Below, piece by piece: positions 22,013-29,898 of a stretch of DNA of 64,000 nucleotides (position 1 is the stretch's first letter; each line of letters opens with the position of its first letter). The stretch comes from Rhynchopus euleeides (taxonomy: Eukaryota; Euglenozoa; Diplonemea; Diplonemida; Diplonemidae). Both the position numbers and the translations under genes were made by a program. The stretch covers positions 1,178,001 to 1,242,000 of the forward strand of contig OY723255.1 in NCBI GenBank assembly GCA_963210315.1. The letters are read 5' to 3'. The notes under the pieces are model-generated. The model ran no database searches. It was not told the DNA's origin and saw only the letters and a program-made list of their open reading frames with translations.

Positions 22013-23140
22013 TCAGGGTGAAACAGAAGACACAGCACACACAGAGACTGATGTGCTGTTGTTCGCTGGTGTGAAGACCCACCTCCCGCAGATGCTGAGT
22101 GCAACACCATTACCCTGTGAGTCCACCTTCCCCAGACACTCACCTGTGCTGAGGCGGTACAGTCTGGTGGTGTTGCCGGCATTTACTGCAACAACATCAC
22201 CTGGCTGTGACACAGCAAGTGAGTAGAGATAGTAATTCAGTCGCACAGTACGCAGGCAGCTGAGGGAGGTTGTGCACCACACCTTGAGTGACTTGTCCTC
22301 AGAGCACGACACCAGGTGCTGCTCGTCCTGAGTCAGGGCGATGCCGCTCACCCAATTAGTGTGGCCATCCAGGGTGTGTGTGTGTGTGAGGGTGCTGATG
22401 TCCCACACACAAATGGTCTTATCATATGACCCGCTGAAGATCCTCGTGCCCGACACAGCAATGCTGACAACAGCCTGACTGTGACCCTCCAGCACTGTGG
22501 AGCTCGGTGTGCCCTTCAAGTCCCACACACGCACTTTGCCTGATAAGTCTCCTGACACCAGACGTCCGCAGTGTGTCCACGCTGCACTCCGAACCCTGAT
22601 GTTGTGGTGCAGCATGCACACCTCCTCCCAAGTTGAAGTCAGCCACACGCAGATGGTGCCGTCCTCAGAGCACGTTGCCAACCACGTCCCACAGACAGAG
22701 AATGCAGTGCGACAAATCGTCTCGTTGCCGTGCGCGAAGTCCGCCACCACAGCAGCGGTGCTGGTGTCAAACACAGTGACGTGTCCGTTGTCGTAACCCA
22801 CAGCACACAGCGTCCCACACCTCGACAGTGTGCAGCGGCGTAGCACGTCGCCATGCGTGGATGAGTAGACAGCGGGGGCCTTGACGATGGGCCAGCGTGG
22901 GACGAGCTGGACAGCACCCCCGTCCTCCAGACCCGTGTCGGCAACACGCTGTGTATCGTCCAGCTCCTCCTCACACCCTTCGATGTGTGCTGCGACGTAT
23001 TCAGCCTCACGGACTGGGTTGATAGAACCAGGGAACATCTCCTCCAGCGCATCCGCCTTCAGCCCGACCACGGTCCCGCCTTCCGGAACACCGACGACAC
23101 AGCTGTCACCGGTCCCCGTGTGACGCACAGTCACATCCAT
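22013..23140 (-). CDS. Ubiquitin-like + seven-blade WD40 protein, paralogue 2
   Basis: 375 residues, uninterrupted. Residues 1-90 look like a ubiquitin-like fold (CVVGVPEGGTVVGLKADALE, then RVADTGLEDGGAVQLVPRW, the usual last strand of Ubl domains). Seven WD40 blades follow with terminal strands VTVFD, ICVWL, VRVWD, ICVWD, LKVWC, TRLYR and VSVCA. Blades 3 and 4 have classical WD and GH dipeptides (LEGHS, LDGHT), which gives a closed propeller. It is a scaffold type, and no catalytic domain is seen. Start at ATG 23140, about 32 bases after a conserved CACATTCTCCAG acceptor. It is the middle copy of three in tandem on the same strand, with duplicated flanks. The partner is unknown. Confidence 0.85.
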   Translation of the reverse strand: MDVTVRHTGTGDSCVVGVPEGGTVVGLKADALEEMFPGSINPVREAEYVAAHIEGCEEELDDTQRVADTGLEDGGAVQLVPRWPIVKAPAVYSSTHGDVLRRCTLSRCGTLCAVGYDNGHVTVFDTSTAAVVADFAHGNETICRTAFSVCGTWLATCSEDGTICVWLTSTWEEVCMLHHNIRVRSAAWTHCGRLVSGDLSGKVRVWDLKGTPSSTVLEGHSQAVVSIAVSGTRIFSGSYDKTICVWDISTLTHTHTLDGHTNWVSGIALTQDEQHLVSCSEDKSLKVWCTTSLSCLRTVRLNYYLYSLAVSQPGDVVAVNAGNTTRLYRLSTGECLGKVDSQGNGVALSICGRWVFTPANNSTSVSVCAVSSVSP

Positions 23141-24095
23141 GGCTTTGGTAACGAGCTAACTCACCGCTTTTCTGGAGAATGTGGGGGTGTGTGCAGTGTG
23201 CGATCAGGGGATGGGGATCAAGACAGTGGGAAGGTGGGACCAACACGTACTGCGGGGTTTGGTGTCCCTTCCCCTGAAGCCCAACACAGTCCCCTCGAAA
23301 GGAAGCGAAGCACACACAGCACACCAACCCTCCTGTTTCTGGTCGTGCTGACGGCACACGTGACTGCAGGACGGCTGAGTGTGCTTCGCTGTTGACTGCG
23401 GCTCTCTGTGTGGCAGTGCAAGCCTCACAAGCCTGCTCAGGATGTGGTGCTGGTGGGAGAATCGTGGATGTGCTGGAACTCCTCTGAGTCAACACTGGTC
23501 TCAGGTGTGCATTGCAAAGGTGGAGAGGGGGGCTTCGTGAGGGAGGGGAGGGGGTGTGGAGCAGTCTGCAGAGAGAGCACTGCGTCAGTCATTTGCCCTC
23601 TTCCCATCTCAGATGCAAACGCACAGCTGCCTCCAAACAGAGCAGGGGTCAGGTGGTGCCGTGTTGCGAGGCTAGAAAGGAAGAGAGTGCAGAACACAAC
23701 AAATCCGCAGGCAGGGACCTTCAAGGTGGTGACCTAGACGTCGCGGAAGACCCTGCAGGGGGTCCGGGTTGGGGAGCCTTGGCTTCATGGGATGGGGTTG
23801 TGCCGGGGTTGGGGGAAGGGCCTCGTGTTCTGTTCTCTCTGCTCGGAACGACTTTGCGAGTGGGTGAGGGGTCTGAGGGAGATGCTGTCGACTCATGGCA
23901 CCACCCCACACCACCTCTCGCCACCTGCCACCCCCTGGCACAACACACAGCTGCCTCCAAACAGAGAACAACGGGTCAGGTCCTGCAGTGCTGCGAGGCG
24001 AGAGAAAAAGAGCGCGCAGAAAGCAACAAATACACAAGCAGGTGCAGCACGACGGCAAACACGAAGGCAGTGAACAGGGTGACGAGACACTGCAC
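23141..24095. other. Intergenic between WD40 paralogues 2 and 3
   Basis: Contains a segment also present upstream of paralogue 3 (about 23500-23545 versus 25360-25405, TGCATTGCAAAGGTGGAGAG and following GGGGGGCTTCGTGAGGG). CTCGAAAGGAAGCGAAGCAC at about 23293 also occurs at 19030. Plus-strand frames here show no domain. Confidence 0.5.
23172..23183 (-). promoter_or_regulatory. Probable splice acceptor, WD40 paralogue 2
   Basis: CACATTCTCCAG on the minus strand, followed by a short 5' leader and ATG. Conserved in all three paralogues. Confidence 0.5.
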
Positions 24096-25229
24096 TCAGG
24101 GTGAAACGGAAGACACAGCACACACAGTGACTGAAGTTTCGTTTGTTGGTGTGAAGACCCACCTCCCGCAGAGGCTGAGTGCAACACCACCACCCTTTGA
24201 GTCCACCTTCCCCAGACAGTCTCCTGTGCTGAGGCGGTACAGAGGGGTGGTGTCACTGTGCGGAGTCTGCACTGCAACAACATCACCTGGCTGTGACACA
24301 GCAAGTGAGGCAGGCTTGCTCTCCAGTTGCACAGTACGCAGGCAGCTGAGGGAGGTTGTGCACCACACCTTGAGTGACTTGTCGAAAGAGCACGACACCA
24401 GGTGCTGCCCGTCCTGAGTCAGGGCGATGCCAGTCACCCAACCAGTGTGGTCATCCAGGGTGTGTGTGTGTGTGAGGGTGCTGATGTCCCACACACGGAT
24501 GCTCTTGTCCCATGACCCGCTGAAGATCCTCGTGCCCGACACAGCAATGCTGAAAACAACGTCGCTGTGACCCTCCAGCACTGTGGCGCTCGGTGTGCCC
24601 TTCAAGTCCCACACACGCAGTTTGCCTGATTTGTCTCCGGACACCAGACGTCCGCAGTGTGTCCACGCTGTACTGAACACAAGGGCGTTGTTGTGGTCCA
24701 GCATGCACACCTCCTCCCAAGTTGAAGTCAGCCACACGCAGACGGTGCCGTCAAGAGAGCACGTTGCCAACCACGTCCCACAGACTGAGAACGCAGCGCG
24801 CCAAATACCGTTGTTGCCGTGTGTTAAGTCCGCCACCACAGCAGCGGTGGTGGTGTCAAACACAGTGATGTGTCCGTTGCTGTAAGCCACAGCACACAGC
24901 GTCCCACACCTCGACAGTGTGATGCGGCGTATCTCGTCGCGATGGGTGGATGAGTAGACTGCGGGAGCCTTGACGATGGGCCAGCGTGGGACGAGCTGGA
25001 CAGCACCCCCGTCCTCCAGACCCGTGTCGGCAACGCGCTGTGCATCGTCCAGCTCCTCCTCACACCCTTCGATGTGTGCTGCGACGTTTTCAGCCTCACG
25101 GACTGGGTTGATAGAACCCGGGAACATCTCGTTGAGCGCATCCGCCTTCAGCCCGACCACGGTCCCGCCTTCCGGAACTCCGACGACACAGCTGTCATCG
25201 GTTTCGCAATGACGGACAGTCACATCCAT
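24096..25229 (-). CDS. Ubiquitin-like + seven-blade WD40 protein, paralogue 3
   Basis: 377 residues with the same architecture as paralogue 2: a Ubl-like N-terminus (about 1-90) and seven blades. Differences from its sisters concentrate in the loops at blade tops (for example LDHNNALVFSTAW versus LHHNIRVRSAAW, and LESKPASLAVS versus LNYYLYSLAVS). The strands and the WD/GH positions are kept. That pattern suggests selection for a folded propeller with variable binding faces, but it has not been tested by rate analysis. Start at ATG 25229 after a CACATTCTCCAG acceptor at about 25258-25269. Confidence 0.85.
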   Translation of the reverse strand: MDVTVRHCETDDSCVVGVPEGGTVVGLKADALNEMFPGSINPVREAENVAAHIEGCEEELDDAQRVADTGLEDGGAVQLVPRWPIVKAPAVYSSTHRDEIRRITLSRCGTLCAVAYSNGHITVFDTTTAAVVADLTHGNNGIWRAAFSVCGTWLATCSLDGTVCVWLTSTWEEVCMLDHNNALVFSTAWTHCGRLVSGDKSGKLRVWDLKGTPSATVLEGHSDVVFSIAVSGTRIFSGSWDKSIRVWDISTLTHTHTLDDHTGWVTGIALTQDGQHLVSCSFDKSLKVWCTTSLSCLRTVQLESKPASLAVSQPGDVVAVQTPHSDTTPLYRLSTGDCLGKVDSKGGGVALSLCGRWVFTPTNETSVTVCAVSSVSP

Positions 25230-25257
25230 GACTTTGGCAACCAGCTGCTCAGGTTTC

Positions 25258-25269
25258 CTGGAGAATGTG
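25258..25269 (-). promoter_or_regulatory. Probable splice acceptor, WD40 paralogue 3
   Basis: CACATTCTCCAG on the minus strand about 29 bases upstream of the ATG. Confidence 0.5.
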
Positions 25270-25636
25270 GTGGTGTGTGCAGTGTGCAGTGGTGGGATGG
25301 GGACAAAGAGAGTGGCAAAGTGGGATCAACACGGATTGTCTGACGGAGCGAAGGCCAAGTCTCAGGTGTGCATTGCAAAGGTGGAGAGGGGGGCTTCGTG
25401 AGGGCTTGTGTGTCAAACTGTGTCACTTCTAACGCGACCTCTGCTGACTGTCCATCCTTGGGGCGTGTCTTGTTTGTTTCGATTTGGCTTTGGCCTGTGT
25501 CGTGCTGCCGCCAGCACAAGATAGGCAGGAGTGGCTTCGAGAGATAAAAGCCAGGCAGAAACGCCGAGAGGTGGGTGAGGGCGTGGGGTGGGCGGAGGGG
25601 GGCTGAGGCTGAAGATGCAGGCAAGAGGGGGCACAG

Positions 25637-25666
25637 AGTGAGGCAGGCACCTGTGCCTGCCTCACT
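25637..25666. repeat. Perfect hairpin, 14-bp arms
   Basis: AGTGAGGCAGGCAC, CT loop, GTGCCTGCCTCACT. It lies upstream of the WD40 cluster and could act as an RNA hairpin. No U-run follows. Confidence 0.6.
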
Positions 25667-26111
25667 CCGGTTGGTGCACACACACACAGGCCCACCCCAC
25701 AAAGGGACGAGTCCTCACGCAAAAGGATACCGAAACGCGCTAAACCCACCTCACACTACCAACCACACACACAGACTGTTGGGAACACGCAGACACATGC
25801 ACCATCACACCCAAGCTCCACAACGGACATCGAAATGTGGTCAGTTGTCCCCCCCCCCCCCCCCCTAGGCCAGCGTTTAAAAAAACGCTAAAACGTTTCA
25901 CGTTTTAAAACGTTTCGTTTTACGAAAACGTCACAGCTCGAAAAAAACGCGTTTCAAAACGTCATCAGTACTTGGGGCTTTTTATAGGGGAAGGGCCATC
26001 CTCGCCCAGGCTAGGGCCAGCCGTCATGCAACAAGTGGCGGCTTGCGCTGAATACCACATCGCAGACGCCCAGATCGCAGCATTCGCCCTTCACCCAGCC
26101 CACCCACGCCG

Positions 26112-26151
26112 AATCCTCAGGGCAGTGCTGGCATGCACTGCCCTGAGGATT
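26112..26151. repeat. Perfect hairpin, 17-bp arms
   Basis: AATCCTCAGGGCAGTGC and its exact inverse are separated by six bases. A TGTGGGATATCCCACA palindrome follows at 26211-26226, with further CCCACATGGGAT words to about 26340. Confidence 0.7.
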
Positions 26152-26339
26152 ACGACAGGGTTTGAAGAGCTCCTGTGGGTGATGACTAGCTTGCGGTTTT
26201 GCAGCACAAATGTGGGATATCCCACATGGGTGATGGTCGCTATCCCACAGGGGAGGGCGCATGTTCTCACAGGGGGGAACACGCGCACTCCCGGTCGCTA
26301 TCCCCGGTGAGATATCCCATCCGGTTCTCCCACATGGGA

Positions 26340-27267
26340 TGTCCCAGCCGTCCTGTCCATCGTGTGGCTATTCCCGCAGACGGCTGTGAATGTGCGTAGA
26401 GTGCGTTCAAAGACAAGTCCTCACAGAGCAGAACCAGTGTCCTTCGGCCAGAAGTTGGCTCTCTCAACGCTCTCTCAACCATCCTGTTATGATTAGAGGG
26501 TGGCAAGCTGTGATTTTTCCAGCCGTTTCTCACAAACTTTTTTCTGGGCAAAAATATTGGTGCATTTTTCTCCCGTTTTGGGGCCCCACCACCCCCGGAA
26601 CACCTCCGACTCTGCCAAAATCGGGATTTTCACCCGAAAATGCGGGCCGCCGAAGTGGCCGACAGGAATGCAACCGAACACACGACTCCGGAATCACACC
26701 CACATGACGAGCGGATGCGAGGAGGGCCCACCACATGGAATTCACGCCCGAATGGGGCCTTGTCACCGCTTCCCTGTCAGAAGGACCTCCATGGAACCTG
26801 CTCTCTGTATGCTGGGGGTCACATTGGTCTGTGTGTGTGGCCACTGGGGTGGGGTGGCTGGCAATGCGGAGTTCAGATGATCACGGCTTCGGGTGGGGGA
26901 TTGGGGCAGGTTGGGGGGCAGGGGCCACTGGCTGCAGGTGACTCACATCACCGATCATCTTGCTCGGTCATTCGCATCCTGCCAGAATCGATTAGGGAAA
27001 AGCAGGCCAAGATTGACTCACACAACATGAGATACTGCATCAGTAGGTCACCTGCATCGGATGAATACGAAACACAGGTCAACAGGAGCAAAGCACCCTT
27101 GGCTGCCAGAAGACAGGCCCTGAGGAGATAAACAACACTGGAAGCTGTTCGAAACACACACTCGCAGTCACTCATTGGAATGGGGGTCAGCAAGCATGAA
27201 AATGCCTGCAGTCTCGGGTAGGGACTGGCAGAATACACATAGAACCCCTCGTGCCTCTTGTGCGGCT
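26340..27267. other. No gene seen
   Basis: The segment between the hairpins and the end of the C19-domain gene. Includes mixed-composition DNA with short frames only. The 3'-flanking DNA of the minus-strand gene begins at 27267. Confidence 0.4.
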
Positions 27268-29898
27268 TCACGACGACTGCTGCCCCTTCTTCCCGCCCTT
27301 ACCACCCTTACCACCCTTCTTGCCACCCTTCCCACCTTTCTTCCCGCCCTTGCCACCCTTACCGCCCTTGCCACCCTTACCGCCCTTGCCACCCTTACCG
27401 CCCTTGCCACCCTTACCGCCCTTGCCACCCTTGCTACCCTTACCACCATGCTTGCCCTGGCGGCGTAGCCGCTCCTGCTCCTCCTTCTGCCTCTTTAGCT
27501 CCCGCTGCCGCCTCTCCTCGTCCTCCTGCTGCTGGCGCTGTTCAGGGGGGAACAGCCTCTGCACGTTGCGGTGGGATTCCTCATCGTCAGCCCGCAGCAA
27601 ATCAAGCAGCCCCACCCACGAGATGCGGAACTCCTCGGTGCAGCTGTCCGGTGTCCGGTCGTACCGGAACATGGCGCCGTGTGTCCGCATCACTTCGAGG
27701 GACTCCGCGATGTCCACCTGCTTCGTGTACGCGTCGTCGTGCAGAAACATGGCCTTCGCCGCAGGACTGTAGGAGTAGCAGGTGTAGTGCCCGCCACTCA
27801 CCCCCCCGGAGTGCACCGCGCAGGCACCAAGGGTGAAGGTCGCCCTCCTGACCGACCCGAAGATGTCGGCGATTTCGAGCTGCAGCGGCACATCGCATTG
27901 TGACGACAGGAAGGTGTGGCCACCGCCCTTGTCAGTCAGCCGCGTCACCCACAGCAGCAGCGTTCCCCCGACAAACATCGTGGTCGTCGTGGTGCTGCAT
28001 CTCCCCAGGCAGCTCTTGTCCGCACATGTGAATGCGGTGCTCGTCTCGCATCGCATCGCAGAATCCACAAGCACCTGCAGGGTCTGGAACCTCTCAGGGC
28101 TCCCCTTCACGTACCACCCCTGGTGCTGGTTGGCGCTGGTGGGGTTGCCGCACGTCCCGCATTTACCCTGCACGTCGGTAAAGTGGATGGGGAGGGTGCA
28201 CACGGGGCGCCGGTTCTGTGGGCCGCACCGTCTCCATTCCCACCACTCGGCGGACAGGATCTGCAGCAACTCTCCCAGGAAATGCGCAAGGCACTGCTGC
28301 TTCCGCTTCAGGAGGCTGTGGGCCTCGCCCACATCCCTTTCCATCTCCTCGAAGACAGCTCTCCCGGACTCCCGGGAGAGCTGTCGGAGGCCATCGAGGT
28401 TCTGTTCCGATCCCTTCCCACGGCACATGTTCTTCAGGAAGGAGAGCAGGGGGTACATCGTCGTCTCGCAGGCGGTGCACTTCGGTTCGGACCTGATGAC
28501 GTCGATGCAGGGGCGGAGCAGCTGCAGGCAGGCTGCCATGAAGCATGTGTTTGCTCCCTGACCGTCAGCCGTCCGCGGGAAGGACCACCAGGCTGCAACC
28601 ATGCGGAAGGGGGTATGCGGAGGAGATGCGGGTTTGCGAGAGGCAGGCGATGTCACAGGGGTCACCCTCGGGCGCTTCCGCGGGCTGCCGGTGCTGGAGT
28701 GGGAGGGGTGCCCTGGAGGGAGCGGCGCACCGTCGTCATCTGCGCAATGTCCAGGAAAATCGCTGCCACCGAGCTCCCTCTCCAAGTCATACTCCGCCGC
28801 CGAATCACGCTCCGTCACCGAATCCAATGAGCCAGGGTCATCCTCCGGCACAGGCGTGCTCCTGGTGGTGCTGCTGCTGCGCTTCCGCTTGCCCTCCGTC
28901 GACACGCAGGAACCCGGATGCGCACAGTACTCCTCCCAGGTGAGGCCGTGCGCCGAAGCGGCATGCGAAGCCAAACTCACAAAGGGGGTCCCCTTCTTCG
29001 TGCAGGTCTCCCCACACACCTTGCAGCATGGCACCGAGGGTGCAGCAGACACCGGCGTCGCGACCGCATCCGCCTGCGCTGACCGCCGTCCGCACCTGAG
29101 CTCAACCTCACTGAGCTGCTGCCTCAGCTCAGCCACGCACCGGTCCATCTGCCACTTCCCGTTCACCACCTCCTCCCACAAGTGCTGCACCTCCACCAGA
29201 CCCATCTCCGAGAAGGGCCTCAGAGGCTCCTGACCGGGGAAGATTATTTTAAGCTTCCCCGGCACATCCTTCGTCAGCGTGGCGCGCACCTCCTCCTCCA
29301 GGCACCTCACCGCCAGGTCCGCCACCGCCGAGAGCATATCCCCGAGGTAGGTCACGGAGTGGGGGCGCCGTTTCCGCAGCCAGTCGACGCTCAGCAGGTT
29401 CTGTCTTTCTACCGTACCCGGCGCCGCTGAAAACAGCGACTTGGGAACCTCTCGGTAGATCAGGCGATTTGCAGCTTCCCGGATGCGGCCAAACTCCTCC
29501 GCCATCTTCCCCTCCACGTACGCCAGGCAGCGTGCCCTCCACAGCTGCGCTGGGAGCTTCATCTCCTCCTCCGTCAGGCTCTTCCTCGCCGTCACCATCC
29601 GGCTCACCCGCAGGCTCCGCATACACGGAACGCTGGCCATCGCACGTTCGGCGCTACGGACGGCATACAGCTCGAATTCCCCCTGCGCCAGAAAATGCTG
29701 CACCGCAGCCTCTAGGGATTCGTGCGACTCCTCAGGGTGGTCGGTGCACTTCACCACACACCTGTCCGACTCACGCTCCACCCGCAGAGCCACTCGCCAC
29801 AAGCCTCTGTTCCGCCCCGAGGCGGTGTCGTCGGGGGGGGGCAAATAACATCGCCGCGACCTCGGAGTCCCAGGCTCCCTCGGGCACACGCGCGACAT
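27268..29898 (-). CDS. C19 (USP-type) cysteine-protease half of a large protein
   Basis: The frame encodes about 876 residues from ATG 29898. It is open to 29937 and overlaps the upstream frame. A zinc-finger-like CCKVCGETC...SHAASAH lies near residue 315. A ubiquitin-specific-protease core follows: Cys box GQGANTCFMAACLQLLRP (catalytic Cys codon 28543-28545), ribbon-like CGTCG and CADKSCLGRC, and His box HSGGVSGGHYTCYSY (His codon 27787-27789) followed by LHDDAYTKQ. The core is about 260 residues, small for a USP. A charged helix (QRQQQEDEERRQRELKRQKE) and a long KGGKGG tail end the protein. Such tails also end the gag of YR-2, which hints at nucleic-acid binding or mobile-element origin. 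Expected activity is removal of ubiquitin from protein. It is probably translated as a fusion with the upstream frame. Confidence 0.7.
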   Translation of the reverse strand: MSRVCPREPGTPRSRRCYLPPPDDTASGRNRGLWRVALRVERESDRCVVKCTDHPEESHESLEAAVQHFLAQGEFELYAVRSAERAMASVPCMRSLRVSRMVTARKSLTEEEMKLPAQLWRARCLAYVEGKMAEEFGRIREAANRLIYREVPKSLFSAAPGTVERQNLLSVDWLRKRRPHSVTYLGDMLSAVADLAVRCLEEEVRATLTKDVPGKLKIIFPGQEPLRPFSEMGLVEVQHLWEEVVNGKWQMDRCVAELRQQLSEVELRCGRRSAQADAVATPVSAAPSVPCCKVCGETCTKKGTPFVSLASHAASAHGLTWEEYCAHPGSCVSTEGKRKRSSSTTRSTPVPEDDPGSLDSVTERDSAAEYDLERELGGSDFPGHCADDDGAPLPPGHPSHSSTGSPRKRPRVTPVTSPASRKPASPPHTPFRMVAAWWSFPRTADGQGANTCFMAACLQLLRPCIDVIRSEPKCTACETTMYPLLSFLKNMCRGKGSEQNLDGLRQLSRESGRAVFEEMERDVGEAHSLLKRKQQCLAHFLGELLQILSAEWWEWRRCGPQNRRPVCTLPIHFTDVQGKCGTCGNPTSANQHQGWYVKGSPERFQTLQVLVDSAMRCETSTAFTCADKSCLGRCSTTTTTMFVGGTLLLWVTRLTDKGGGHTFLSSQCDVPLQLEIADIFGSVRRATFTLGACAVHSGGVSGGHYTCYSYSPAAKAMFLHDDAYTKQVDIAESLEVMRTHGAMFRYDRTPDSCTEEFRISWVGLLDLLRADDEESHRNVQRLFPPEQRQQQEDEERRQRELKRQKEEQERLRRQGKHGGKGSKGGKGGKGGKGGKGGKGGKGGKGGKGGKGGKKGGKGGKKGGKGGKGGKKGQQSS

